From positions 1 through 55,121 of the forward strand of contig RECN01000056.1 in NCBI GenBank assembly GCA_007694005.1: 55,121 nucleotides of DNA, read 5' to 3'. Source of the DNA: Spirochaetaceae bacterium (lineage in GTDB: Bacteria; Spirochaetota; Spirochaetia; DSM-27196; SKKC01). Below are positions 31,810 through 41,415 of the stretch, piece by piece. A program made the translations under genes and the position numbers. Positions within the stretch are counted from its first letter, which is position 1. Every line of letters starts with the position of its first letter. The notes under the pieces are model-generated. The model saw only the letters and a list, made by a program, of their open reading frames with translations. It was not told the origin of the DNA and made no database searches.

Positions 31810-34800
31810 TCAGGTATGGTCTCTGTACGTTGAACGGAGATACGATCATGTGACTGATGGGCGTCGCGTTCGTCGCGGTATTCCTGTATGGACATGCAGC
31901 GAAGCATCGAGCTCGTACCGTCGTCTGTATGAACGAACCCGACCGTCGATACGTAGGGTTCGATTATGTGAATCTTCTGCAGGGGAGTCACAATCAGCAA
32001 CTGCAGGTTCAGACGCGCGAACAGATCGAGTCCGTACCGGGTCGATTCGTCCGAACCCTTTCCGAAGGCCTCGTCTATAACGACGAACCGGAAGCTGCGT
32101 GACCGGATTTCCCCGAACTCCAGACCGAACTGATACGCAAGACTCGCGGCGAGTACCGTATACGCAAGCTTCTCCTTCTGGCCGCCGGATTTACCCCCGG
32201 AGTCAGTGTAGTGTTCGTGTTCACGATCGTCCGCCGTCCACCGTTCAGATGCGGCGAATGTGAACCAGGTGCGCACATCGGTGACCTTTTCTGTCCAGCG
32301 GCGGTCGCTATCCGCTGTGCCCTCACGTCCTTTGAAACGATCAATAATCGCTTTGACCTGCAGGAACTTCTCCTCGGTATACTGATGGTCGCGTGAGCCG
32401 GTAAAGCTTCCTTCGGTGCAGCTCTTCAGTTCCTGTCGGAACGATCGTATTTCCGAGTCGCTCGCCGGTATTACCTCGAGGCGGATGTACCGGTCGCGGT
32501 TGAACTCAATCGCGGACATCGATTGGTTAATGCGTTCGACTCGCTCGCGAATGACTTCGCACTCCTTGTTCAGTTGCGCCTGAAAGTTTGCAATTTCGCG
32601 TATCGTGTTTTCGTTCAGTAGTGACTTGAATCGGGTTTCGAATCTGGGCAAATCGTCTGCACGGAGTCTTTCGAGAATTGCTCGATACTCCGGGCCGGCC
32701 TCGATCGATGTGTCGATCTCTGTTGCTTCGGATGGATAATCCCGGCGAAAATCCTGCATGATCGTGAGGATACGCTCGCGTAAGGTTCCAATTCGCTTTT
32801 CCTCGGCGTCGAGTTTCGCCTGAACCCATTCACGCACATCGCTTTGTCGATTATCGCACGACTCGACGGTCAATCGGTGTTCGCCGAGCGCTTCAACTCG
32901 CACGGGTTCGATTGCGGATGCGAGGTCTTCCAGGGGCTCATTACTCGCTGCGATAATCTCGATACTGTCGGCTTGAAGCTGTTCCGCCTGCTCGTGGCGT
33001 TCGTCGTACTTGGCACGCAAAGCGTTCAGGTCCCGAACCGCACTGTCGATCTCTGCTATCTGGGCGTCGATCGCGTCAAGCTGCTTCCGGAGGTGAGTGA
33101 GTACGTCGGAATCACGTTCGAGTTCAGCGATTTGCCGCTCAATATTCTGTATACGTTCGGCGACAGGCTTCCAGTCCAGTTCGTCAAAGCGCTCGAATGC
33201 GCCCAGTTGTATCAGCACATCACGCTCGTTCTGGATCTCAGTCAGTTTTTCCTGTGCTTGTGAAATGGTGGAGGCCCATTTTCCGATCTCTTCTTCTTTT
33301 TCTTCACGCCGCATCGTCAGCACACGGATCTTCTCTTCATTCCTCCAGCCAAGGATGTAGCGTGACCGGTCATCGATACGATGACGGTCATCTTTTTCGT
33401 GGCGGCTCTTCGATCCCTTTATCTGTCCAGATCGAGTTACCGCCCGGGAGGCGCGACGGAATTCGTCCATGCTTTCCGCACAGAGATAATCGAATCGCTT
33501 CCGTAGTTCCCGTTCAACCCACGGTGCAAGGTCATGGTCCGGTCTGACGGCGAGCTTGTATACCAGTGAAGCGGTGTCGATCTCGGGTTGCAGATCGTCC
33601 TCTACGGTGCTTACGCGATAATAGACGAGTCTGCCGCGCAGATGCGTGCGATCGACCCACTCGGCCACAGTCTCGTACAGCCCGGCCGGGACAAGCAGTG
33701 ATAGACCGAAACTTCTGAGTACGCGTTCAAGTGCACCCTCCCAATCCCGGGCTTCTTCGCGCACACTGATCAGTTCGCCGGCAAACGGGATATGCGCTTC
33801 ATCGATTCCCGTCGCTTCGCACAGCTGTCGACGAAGATCAAGCTGTCGCGAATCTATGTTGCTGGTCCTCCCTTTCAGCGAATCGATTTCAGTTGCGAGT
33901 GCCGCGTGCTCTTCGCGCAACTGACGGAACGTAAACTCTGCCTCGCTCCGTGAGCCCTGTAGCGAATCAGCTTTTTCGCGAAGCGCTGTCATGTGGGATT
34001 CGAACGCTTGTCGTGTTTCCGAAAAGGTATCCGCATCAGTGGGCGTCTCATATCCGAGCTGTCTGCACAGTGAGTCGTAGCGTTCCCAGCGTTTGAGCGC
34101 ACGGTTACGTTCTTCTTCGGCCCGAGCCCGGTCGGCACGAAGGTTTTCAATACGGTCACCACCGTTGTCTGCGATTGCCTGTCGGATCGAATCCCGTTCA
34201 CCGCGGAGTCGACTCAGCTCGTTGTTTCGGGCTTCGTAGCGCTCCTGTGTGCGTCGGCGTTCGGTTGCTATTATCGCGAGGCGCGCATCAAGAAGATCCC
34301 TTTTGAGCGCAGCAAAGTGGACCCGCAGACCATTGCGACAATACCGCCACTGTTCGCTCTGTTGTACCGCTGCCTCGTGTGCGTCAAGGCGCTCAACGAG
34401 CGGGGTAAGCCGCGAAATCTGGTCCTTTGCCCGCAGTACCGCTTCGTGTGCCCGACTCAAATCATCAAAATGCTGAATAAGTGCTTCGATCCTCGGTGAG
34501 ACGTCGAAGGCTTCCAGCATGTGCTCGCGGACGAAGCTCGTAAGGTTTCCGACTGTTTTTAATGAGACCGTCTGGTGAAACAGCTCGAGCGCCTGTTCGC
34601 TCTGCAAACCGAAGCGCCTGCGGAATGCCGCTCCGTATTGCGGAAAGCTGTCAAACAGTGTTTCGATTGCCGGATGGGTCCGCAGTCGTTTTCGCAGCTG
34701 TGTCAGATCCCGTCCGAATCCGCTGAAATGCTCGGCGATAGAAAGGTCGTCATCGGCAACCACGTAGAAGCGGGCCGGTTGACCACGCTGTTCTTTCTGA

Positions 34801-35219
34801 TGGAACACCTGTGCGAGGGTGACCGTCTGATCGAACCCTTCGTTGTGAAAGACCCCGAGAATAACCGAGTATGAGGTGTGATCGCGCAGCGAAACCGGCT
34901 TGCCGGACATTCCGGTTTCACCGCGTTCAGACTTATAGTATCCGAGTACGTACGATCTCAAGTCGCGTTCGCGAAACTCCGCTCCTGCCGCTTTGTTATA
35001 CGTGACACGATGCGCGGGCACCAGAAGCGTCGTGAGCGCATCGACGAGCGTTGATTTTCCGCTTCCAATGTCCCCGGTGAGCAGGGTGTTGCGACCGTGC
35101 GCTGGAATCGTCCATATCCTGCGATCGAAGGTCCCCCAGTTGAGTACCTCCATGCGACGAAGTCTGAAGCCTGCGTGCATGTCATCCGTAGAAAAATCCA
35201 GGAGCTCAGTGTCAATCAT
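31806..35219 (-). CDS. jetC: Wadjet SMC-like ATPase JetC
   Basis: A 1137-residue SMC/MukB-like ATPase. Walker A is at residues 49-57 (GDIGSGKST). Long coiled coils run from about 250 to 450 and 600 to 850 around a hinge-like region. The C-terminal head has the signature KSGGQKEKLA and Walker B FRFVVIDEAFGKG. JetC dimerises and extrudes loops of DNA, which discriminates small circular plasmids from the chromosome. The ATG at 35219 overlaps the jetB stop by eight bases; a longer open frame to 35297 is not needed. All head motifs look intact. Confidence 0.94.
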   Translation of the reverse strand: MIDTELLDFSTDDMHAGFRLRRMEVLNWGTFDRRIWTIPAHGRNTLLTGDIGSGKSTLVDALTTLLVPAHRVTYNKAAGAEFRERDLRSYVLGYYKSERGETGMSGKPVSLRDHTSYSVILGVFHNEGFDQTVTLAQVFHQKEQRGQPARFYVVADDDLSIAEHFSGFGRDLTQLRKRLRTHPAIETLFDSFPQYGAAFRRRFGLQSEQALELFHQTVSLKTVGNLTSFVREHMLEAFDVSPRIEALIQHFDDLSRAHEAVLRAKDQISRLTPLVERLDAHEAAVQQSEQWRYCRNGLRVHFAALKRDLLDARLAIIATERRRTQERYEARNNELSRLRGERDSIRQAIADNGGDRIENLRADRARAEEERNRALKRWERYDSLCRQLGYETPTDADTFSETRQAFESHMTALREKADSLQGSRSEAEFTFRQLREEHAALATEIDSLKGRTSNIDSRQLDLRRQLCEATGIDEAHIPFAGELISVREEARDWEGALERVLRSFGLSLLVPAGLYETVAEWVDRTHLRGRLVYYRVSTVEDDLQPEIDTASLVYKLAVRPDHDLAPWVERELRKRFDYLCAESMDEFRRASRAVTRSGQIKGSKSRHEKDDRHRIDDRSRYILGWRNEEKIRVLTMRREEKEEEIGKWASTISQAQEKLTEIQNERDVLIQLGAFERFDELDWKPVAERIQNIERQIAELERDSDVLTHLRKQLDAIDAQIAEIDSAVRDLNALRAKYDERHEQAEQLQADSIEIIAASNEPLEDLASAIEPVRVEALGEHRLTVESCDNRQSDVREWVQAKLDAEEKRIGTLRERILTIMQDFRRDYPSEATEIDTSIEAGPEYRAILERLRADDLPRFETRFKSLLNENTIREIANFQAQLNKECEVIRERVERINQSMSAIEFNRDRYIRLEVIPASDSEIRSFRQELKSCTEGSFTGSRDHQYTEEKFLQVKAIIDRFKGREGTADSDRRWTEKVTDVRTWFTFAASERWTADDREHEHYTDSGGKSGGQKEKLAYTVLAASLAYQFGLEFGEIRSRSFRFVVIDEAFGKGSDESTRYGLDLFARLNLQLLIVTPLQKIHIIEPYVSTVGFVHTDDGTSSMLRCMSIQEYRDERDAHQSHDRISVQRTETIPE

Positions 35220-35808
35220 TCGTCGAATCCTGTCCGGCGTAGTCCTGGTATTCCTGCAGGCGTTGATCGAACTCGCGGAGCCACTGAGCATCGACAAATG
35301 CCGCGAGAATGCGTTTCACCTCTATGCGTTCACCGGAATCGTCGAGAAACCGGATAAACCCAAGATCGGCGATGCGCTTCAGATGTGCACCGATACGGTC
35401 TTCGACGCGCGCCTCACTGCTCCCTTCCGGCAGAAAGGTTCTTACCATTTCAATTGCGTCGCCGCGGTCGAGAATCAGTCGCTGTTCACCGCTCAGGGCG
35501 TCGTGTTCGGCGAGTCGACGCCGCAGGAGCGCGAGAACGAGACTAACCTGGTAGGAGAGCCGTCGTCGCGCGATAAGCCGTGGTAGCTCGGGAGCTTCAT
35601 CATCTTCCTGATCCTGCATACGCAGAAAGGCGTATCCGGCATCGGTGTCGTGCACAAGCTCGAGGCCGAGAACTCTAACGTAATCACGTATGCGCGCTTC
35701 GTAGCGATGGATCAGGTTCCAGCGTGCCTCGTTTTCTTCGTGGTGTACGACGCCTCTGAAAAGATGAATGAGGATCGTCGAAAGGCCGTCCGGCGAATCC
35801 GTACTCAT
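35212..35808 (-). CDS. jetB: Wadjet kleisin-associated protein JetB (DUF4194)
   Basis: A 198-residue DUF4194 protein, rich in winged-helix-like and acidic segments (LIHLFRGVVHHEENEARW, then DAIEMVRTFLP). JetB is the small winged-helix (MukE-like) subunit of the Wadjet motor. The ATG at 35808 overlaps the jetA stop as ATGA, with AAGGAG inside the end of jetA as its Shine-Dalgarno, so translation is coupled. This start is preferred to an open frame reaching 35880. Confidence 0.92.
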   Translation of the reverse strand: MSTDSPDGLSTILIHLFRGVVHHEENEARWNLIHRYEARIRDYVRVLGLELVHDTDAGYAFLRMQDQEDDEAPELPRLIARRRLSYQVSLVLALLRRRLAEHDALSGEQRLILDRGDAIEMVRTFLPEGSSEARVEDRIGAHLKRIADLGFIRFLDDSGERIEVKRILAAFVDAQWLREFDQRLQEYQDYAGQDSTND

Positions 35809-37262
35809 GACTGCTCCTTCGCGACAAATACTACTTCGGGTACTGTCGCCTGTCGAACGACTCCCGTCCGGTCTCGCCACGTCAACACGGCCGTCTGGTC
35901 CTCGTGTATCGAGGCATGAGTCGATCCGGCAGCTATCGCAAAGTAATCGATCAGCTCGGCCAGGCCTTCCTCCAGAGGATGTGCAGCGAGGACTGCCGCA
36001 AGGGTAACCTGAGACCGGTCGTGCAACGCATCCTGTATATTCTGTAGCAGGCGACGGCGATCAACGATGATTCGATCGAAGAGCGCAGAGGCATCGATCT
36101 CGACCGTCTCTTCAAGGACCGGCTCGATGGTCAGTTCGCTCGAACGTGGTGGATCGAATAAAGGCCTTGCCATGGGCAGGGTTATCTCAGGGCGCACGTC
36201 ACTCAGCTCCATTTCAAGATCGTCGGGTGGTTCATGCCGGATTGCAATGGCCGCCTTCTCGATGTTTGACAGGATTTCGGTGATGCGGCGATTTTCATAA
36301 TATGCACGGTCGTCGAGATAGCTTCTAAGCTGCCGTGAAAGGCGGGCGACGGTCCGTTGCGTCTGTTCCCCGGCGCTCATCCAGTCGAAATGAATGCGGC
36401 GCAGACGGGTATCCTCTGCTTCAGCAGAGATCGATGCGATTCTGAATACGCGATCGAGCAGATCGGTCAGTTCTTCCTGGCTGGCGGGATCCATAAGAAA
36501 GTCCCAGAAAGCGCGAAAGCTCTGACCCTGTTCTGACTCGCTTATCGCATCGTGTTCGCCGAAGATCCGCTCGAGCATTTCACTCTTCTCGCCGGACCAC
36601 GTGGCAATCTGCTCGCGCACGTTGCGATCGAGTTCGCGAAAATTGTTCTCTACTGCGCGGAAATCGCTCAGGAGCTCGCGTGCTGTTCTGCTGAACTCGA
36701 AGAAGCGCTCGCGCAGCGAGCGATCGTCAAGCTGCCACTCGGTTTCACCCGAAGATATACGGGCGATCTCCTCGGTAATTTCGGCCCTGCGGCGTTTGAG
36801 CTCGGTCAGGCGAAGCTCGCGGTTTTCTTCTACGCCACCGGCTATCTCGCGCAGCAGCTGCACAACCGCGTTCAGGCGGCTTTCGGTCCCGACGAAACGC
36901 CGTTCGAAGAGCCCGTCCAGCCACCGCAGCGTCGTCTCGGTCGCGGGGGTCAGGTCGTAGTGCGCCTCGTCGGAGGCGGGAGGGTAGAACTTGCGCAGCC
37001 AGCCTTTTTCGACGTGAGCCCACTCGTCGAGGTAGGCGCGTGCAGCGCGCGGATACGCCTCGTCGCCCTCGGTCTCGCGCAATGTGAAGAGAAAATCTTC
37101 GAGTCGCATCGAGAGCTCAGACTCCGAAAGCGTACGGTCATTTTCCTCACGAAATGCGCGGTCGAGGAAGGTCGCGATCATAGGGCTGTTATCAGCGTAC
37201 ATAAGCCGCCACGCTGGGTGGCTTTTTCGCATTTCGCGCAGGTCAAAGTAATCGAACGGCAC
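35805..37262 (-). CDS. jetA: Wadjet kleisin-like protein JetA (DUF3375)
   Basis: A 485-residue DUF3375 protein, the MukF-like kleisin of the Wadjet motor. The N-terminus FDYFDLREMRKSHPAWRLMYADN and the central helical region with the LRRIHFDWMSAGEQTQRTVARLS stretch match JetA. I use the GTG at 37262 because the conserved N-terminal segment begins just after it. It has no Shine-Dalgarno but a TATACT box six bases upstream, suggesting a leaderless message. It is first in jetABCD, and the gene set (DUF3375, DUF4194, SMC-like ATPase, DUF3322/DUF2220) corresponds to type I Wadjet. Confidence 0.92.
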   Translation of the reverse strand: MPFDYFDLREMRKSHPAWRLMYADNSPMIATFLDRAFREENDRTLSESELSMRLEDFLFTLRETEGDEAYPRAARAYLDEWAHVEKGWLRKFYPPASDEAHYDLTPATETTLRWLDGLFERRFVGTESRLNAVVQLLREIAGGVEENRELRLTELKRRRAEITEEIARISSGETEWQLDDRSLRERFFEFSRTARELLSDFRAVENNFRELDRNVREQIATWSGEKSEMLERIFGEHDAISESEQGQSFRAFWDFLMDPASQEELTDLLDRVFRIASISAEAEDTRLRRIHFDWMSAGEQTQRTVARLSRQLRSYLDDRAYYENRRITEILSNIEKAAIAIRHEPPDDLEMELSDVRPEITLPMARPLFDPPRSSELTIEPVLEETVEIDASALFDRIIVDRRRLLQNIQDALHDRSQVTLAAVLAAHPLEEGLAELIDYFAIAAGSTHASIHEDQTAVLTWRDRTGVVRQATVPEVVFVAKEQS

Positions 37263-37268
37263 CCTGGC

Positions 37269-37274
37269 AGTATA
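37269..37274 (-). promoter_or_regulatory. Extended -10 box of the jet operon
   Basis: Read on the minus strand, TGCTATACT gives a TATACT -10 with an extended TGN element, six bases before the GTG of jetA. No -35 is evident, as is usual for extended -10 promoters. Transcription would begin at or next to the start codon. The 80-base region 37263-37342 also has to serve the divergent HEPN gene. Confidence 0.45.
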
Positions 37275-37342
37275 GCAGTTATATTCGTGTTGCGCTGCCC
37301 GTGAATTTCCCGCTACCATGAGCCTGGGAAGGTTCAGGGCTC

Positions 37343-37753
37343 ATGGATACACCAGATGTTCGCTGGAAGCAGCGCTTCAGTAATTTCTCGAACAGCGTAG
37401 ATAATCTGGAAGCGGCGGTGGCGATACAGGAACCGAACACCTTCGAGCGGCAGGGCCTGATCAAGGCGTTTGAGCTCGCCTACGAGCTGGCGTGGAAGAC
37501 GCTGCAGGACTATCTGCGAGATCTTGGTATAGAAGACATTGTCGGACCCAAGCCGGTTATCCGCAGGGCATTCTCTGACGGCATCATAAACGACGGACTC
37601 GCATGGCAGGAAATGCATCAGGCGCGGAATGAGAGTGCCCATCTGTACGACGAAGCCCGCGCGCAATCTATCGAGCAGGCGGTGAGGCAGGATTTTGCCT
37701 CGCTTCTTCGCGAACTTCGAGATACCATGAAGACCCGTTATGGCGCAGACTAA
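37343..37753 (+). CDS. HEPN-domain toxin-type protein (HI0074 family)
   Basis: A 136-residue all-helical protein of the HI0074 / nucleotidyltransferase-substrate-binding family. The HEPN ribonuclease motif R-x4-H is present as Arg95 to His100 (RNESAH). In HEPN/MNT modules the HEPN protein is the RNase toxin and the MNT partner neutralises it, in studied cases by AMPylating a tyrosine near the active site. Here Tyr103 (HLYDE) follows the motif at the expected distance. AGGG lies just before the ATG. It overlaps the MNT gene by 14 bases. Confidence 0.88.
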   Translation: MDTPDVRWKQRFSNFSNSVDNLEAAVAIQEPNTFERQGLIKAFELAYELAWKTLQDYLRDLGIEDIVGPKPVIRRAFSDGIINDGLAWQEMHQARNESAHLYDEARAQSIEQAVRQDFASLLRELRDTMKTRYGAD

Positions 37754-38102
37754 GATCGCCGATCCGGCAACAGGGATACCCGAGAAGATTCTCGACCGCA
37801 TCTGTGCAGTTCTTCGTGCGGATGCACGTGTGCAGTCAGCGGTGCTCTTCGGATCGCGGGCAAAAGGAACCTGGCGCGAGGGTTCGGATATCGATATCGC
37901 CGTATTCGGCCGTGACCTTGAACACACCGATGTCTGGCACTGGAAGCACCAGCTGGATGATGAAGTTTTTCCCTGGGCACTCGATATTGTGATTATGGAT
38001 GACCACATCTCCGCACCGCTGCGGGAACACATAGCGCGGGTCGGGCGCCCCTTAGGGTGCAGAACTTCGCCCGACCTTCAATGCAACAGCAGCTCGTGGT
38101 GA
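37740..38102 (+). CDS. MNT-type nucleotidyltransferase antitoxin (HI0073 family)
   Basis: A 120-residue minimal nucleotidyltransferase. GSRAKG (residues 38-43), then Asp50 and Asp52 (GSDIDIAVFG) and a third acidic segment (ALDIVIMDD) form the polymerase-beta-type active site. It should AMPylate and neutralise the HEPN partner whose gene overlaps it. The usual family end is around HIARVGRPL; about 17 further residues (GCRTSPDLQCNSSSW) look like read-through into the convergent DUF5107 gene, with which it overlaps 25 bases. The module borders the Wadjet operon, forming a small defence island. Confidence 0.88.
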   Translation: MAQTKIADPATGIPEKILDRICAVLRADARVQSAVLFGSRAKGTWREGSDIDIAVFGRDLEHTDVWHWKHQLDDEVFPWALDIVIMDDHISAPLREHIARVGRPLGCRTSPDLQCNSSSW

Positions 38103-41100
38103 TCGAGAAGATACAGATGGTCAACCGCGTCGACGTTGTTCGGATCGTCGTTTAGCAGTTCCAGAAGCACTGCGCGGGCGATATCGCGCTCTGCGAGACC
38201 AATAGACCCGAGCGCGATAACGAGCCTGCAGAAACTCCGGTGCCGCTCCGTCAGATCTATCTCGAAGGTTACGAGCTCGGGAAACGAAACTGCGAAGTAG
38301 TCCTGCTGTATGTGATCGCGAATATGTCGTTCCCCGTAGTCACGAAGGCTGAAGAAGCGACGACGAGCCTCGGTCGCGTCGCCGAGTTCCTGGAGTGCAA
38401 GCCCCTGGTAGAGGATTGCGCGTGCCGGGACATCGTTGTAGTACATAGAGAGTGATGGTGTGTGCGAGCCGCTTCCGGCTGCTTCAAAAAAACGCTTTGC
38501 GTCGTGGCCTGCATCCTGTCTTGTCTTACATACCCCGATCCACCAGTCGAGCTCGTTGTCGGAAGTAAACGGAAGTTTACCTTCACAGAGGTTATCCGGG
38601 TATTCACGCGCCGACTCGAGCAGCTTGATCGCATCATCGAACTGTCCACTGCCGATACCGTGGAGTGCGAGACGGATAACCGCGCGTCGATACTCGCCCG
38701 GCACCGCGCCCTCTCCTCCTTCCCATGGCGTGAATCGATGGTTCGCAAGCAGTGACAGCGCTTCCTGTGGACGGTTCTCGGTAGTCTCTATTGCAGCCAG
38801 TTGTATCGTTAGATCGTCCCGCTTTGATACCAGTTCGACTTTACTTTCGAGCGCGACTTTCCGCTGCCTGGGCGACACACCGGAGCGTCTTGCCAACTCG
38901 TCGAACTCGGCAAGGATGCGGGCATCTCCGGGTGCGAGCGTGCATGCGAGTTCCATGTCATTCCTTGCTTCTTCAACATTACCTGCTTTGTTAAACAGGT
39001 AGATCGCCCTGTTGCGATGTGCAGCGGCAAATCCTGGAACATGTCGCGTGGTAAAGGTCCAGAGATCGAATGCTTTGGAGTAGTTCCGGCGATGATACTC
39101 GGCGTTGCCGAGATAGTAGTGCGCCATGGGGCACTGCTCGCCAAATGCGACCGCATAGGCCAGAACTTCCAGCTCAGCTGATCGGACGGGAAAAACACCG
39201 GCTGCAGACTGCTGCTCCGCCTTATTGAGCCAGGCGTTGACGGTGGCCGATGGGCGCATGCTCATACCGGCAGCCCATGCGGCGAAGTAATACGGAATCG
39301 CATCCTTTCGAACATCCTCGCCATCCCATGTTTTGACGGTATCTTCGATGCGTCTGTACTGTGACGCTTCACTCAACTCGCACAGGAGTTCCATAAGGTT
39401 CCATGTGTGGCGGTGCATTGTCCCGGCACCGTGCGGGAGGCAATAGTCTGATACGAGCTCAGCGGGGCCTTTGGCAGGTGCAGATGTCGGGTCCAGAAAA
39501 AGAAGCAAGTTGTTTGCCCGTTCAAGGGATGGGCGTGTTTCAACCGCGCGATCAAGGTTTCTTCTGGCTCGAGAAGGATCATCGTTGTGAAGATGAATCA
39601 GTGTGATTTGAACGTGCGCAGCGGCGCGGCTGTCTTCGCACCACGTCGCTTTGTCGAACGCCCGCTCGGCGTCCGACAGTCGTCCGTTCGCCCGGTAACA
39701 CAGACCGAGGTAGTAGTGTGGCCAACCGGAGGCAGGATTGTTGTTCCAGCTCGTCAGACGCTCGACGGCGCGTTCCGCGTGTTCAAGTGCTTCACCGGGT
39801 CGGTTTGACGATAATGCCAGACGTGCAAGCGCGAGGTGAGCGGCTGAGTAGCCCGGGTCACGCTGGAGTGCTTCCTTGTAGTAGACGTCGGGCGATATTG
39901 TTGCGTGTCTATACTGTTCCAGATGTGCCCCGATCTGGTACAGGACCTCTGCGCTCGGCGCCTCATCCGGCGTCGGAGGTGCGCTTGCCGGCTCGGGTAT
40001 GTCTGCGATCGAATCCTGCGGGATACGGTAGCTCAGAGTCGGACTGCCATCACGCAGCAGATCGATGCCGGTGATTGAGCTTCGTTCGACCGGAAGGTGC
40101 CATTCATGCACCGTATGTGCCTCGAGTCGGCGTGACTCGAGTTCGTGCACTGTGTTTCCTTCGAGTATACGGATAGATGTGGTTTGTCCAATGGCTGCAT
40201 ACACGGTGAGCAGTTCATTACCGTCTCTTGAAACGAAGCCGATTGCGCCGTCTTCGGTCGCACAGAGGACGTGGGGGAGTTCCCAGAACGGGTAAAAGTA
40301 CTGGGTAAACGATGTAGTCTCGCCGGGAGCTATCCACGTAAAGTCCGGCTGATTCTCCGAAAACACGCCGGTCATCAGTTCGATGTATGGACCATCAGCG
40401 TCGGTGAGATTCTGTTCCCAGGCTGATGCGAAGTCTCCGGTTCCCCACGTCCACATTTTCTTTCCGGGGGAAATGCGATTACTCGCTGCGTGGAGAATCC
40501 CGGCGTTGCGTGCATGGTCGTATCCGCCGACGAAGTCGTAGTGCGAGTAGTAGGCCATATACGATGTTGGTACAGGGATATTCCTGTACCACGAGATATC
40601 TACTCCGTGGGCGTAGTCGATCTTGTAGTACGTGCCGGTGGCGATCGGGAACCTCGATACATCTCGTTTGCCGTGGTCAAAAACCGCCTGAACGTCGGGA
40701 GGAAAGATAGCTTGATACTCGTCGTTGACCGAAACTGCTGGATTCGCCCACCAGAGAAAGGTCTGGTGCGTTGCGGTCCGATTCGATACGGTAGCGTCAA
40801 TCCGAATTCGGGTATCTTCCCTGCCGAGCGATACGCGGGTCTCCACTCCAAGGCCATACATCCGATCGACCTCTCGCAGGGAAACGGTAGCGCGCCCGGA
40901 GTCGTCAGTTTCTATCCGATACTCTACGGGCATGCATGTTGACGGTCGGTGGTGCTGCGGCCAGTTGAACTCGATCCCGCCCGCAATCCAGGGTCCGACC
41001 AACCCCACCAGCGCCGGCTTAATAACGCGGTTAAAGTAGACGAAGTGATAGTCCAGTTTCTTGTCATAAGCCATGTGTATTCTGCCGCCTAGCTCCGGCA

Positions 41101-41377
41101 GCACCATGACCTTAATAAACTCGTTCTCGAGGAAAACCGCTTCGTACTCGACCGGCTCGCTTTCGGCCGCAATCTCCTCGGTAATCGGTAACGGGTAGAC
41201 CGCGCCTGAACTACCCTGGTACACACGGTGCTCAAAGTACATCGGGTGCGGACAGGGTTGCCCTGTCTGATATGTCGGAATCACTACACGCTGTGTCCAG
41301 GCGCACGGATCGCTACCCGATGCGCACGGCCGCGGGGCGTCATCAATACTGATTACGTCAAGAGTGTTATCGTTCAT
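38078..41377 (-). CDS. DUF5107 domain protein with C-terminal TPR repeats
   Basis: A 1099-residue protein. The N-terminal half, to about residue 430, is a DUF5107 domain resembling the galactose-mutarotase (aldose epimerase) fold: LPELGGRIHMAYDKKLDYHF, GGIEFNWPQHHRP, ending WELPHVL. The C-terminal half holds many helical TPR-like repeats (for example HLALARLALSSNRPGEALEHAERAVERL). The function is unknown; DUF5107 proteins commonly sit in polysaccharide-utilisation loci and may process or sense glycans. AAGGAAG precedes the ATG at 41377. No signal peptide is seen, so it is probably cytoplasmic. It is divergent from an AraC regulator 38 bases away, suggesting co-control. Confidence 0.85.
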   Translation of the reverse strand: MNDNTLDVISIDDAPRPCASGSDPCAWTQRVVIPTYQTGQPCPHPMYFEHRVYQGSSGAVYPLPITEEIAAESEPVEYEAVFLENEFIKVMVLPELGGRIHMAYDKKLDYHFVYFNRVIKPALVGLVGPWIAGGIEFNWPQHHRPSTCMPVEYRIETDDSGRATVSLREVDRMYGLGVETRVSLGREDTRIRIDATVSNRTATHQTFLWWANPAVSVNDEYQAIFPPDVQAVFDHGKRDVSRFPIATGTYYKIDYAHGVDISWYRNIPVPTSYMAYYSHYDFVGGYDHARNAGILHAASNRISPGKKMWTWGTGDFASAWEQNLTDADGPYIELMTGVFSENQPDFTWIAPGETTSFTQYFYPFWELPHVLCATEDGAIGFVSRDGNELLTVYAAIGQTTSIRILEGNTVHELESRRLEAHTVHEWHLPVERSSITGIDLLRDGSPTLSYRIPQDSIADIPEPASAPPTPDEAPSAEVLYQIGAHLEQYRHATISPDVYYKEALQRDPGYSAAHLALARLALSSNRPGEALEHAERAVERLTSWNNNPASGWPHYYLGLCYRANGRLSDAERAFDKATWCEDSRAAAHVQITLIHLHNDDPSRARRNLDRAVETRPSLERANNLLLFLDPTSAPAKGPAELVSDYCLPHGAGTMHRHTWNLMELLCELSEASQYRRIEDTVKTWDGEDVRKDAIPYYFAAWAAGMSMRPSATVNAWLNKAEQQSAAGVFPVRSAELEVLAYAVAFGEQCPMAHYYLGNAEYHRRNYSKAFDLWTFTTRHVPGFAAAHRNRAIYLFNKAGNVEEARNDMELACTLAPGDARILAEFDELARRSGVSPRQRKVALESKVELVSKRDDLTIQLAAIETTENRPQEALSLLANHRFTPWEGGEGAVPGEYRRAVIRLALHGIGSGQFDDAIKLLESAREYPDNLCEGKLPFTSDNELDWWIGVCKTRQDAGHDAKRFFEAAGSGSHTPSLSMYYNDVPARAILYQGLALQELGDATEARRRFFSLRDYGERHIRDHIQQDYFAVSFPELVTFEIDLTERHRSFCRLVIALGSIGLAERDIARAVLLELLNDDPNNVDAVDHLYLLDHHELLLH

Positions 41378-41415
41378 GGCTTCCTTGACAGTAAGCGAGG
41401 TTTCTCTCCTTGAGA

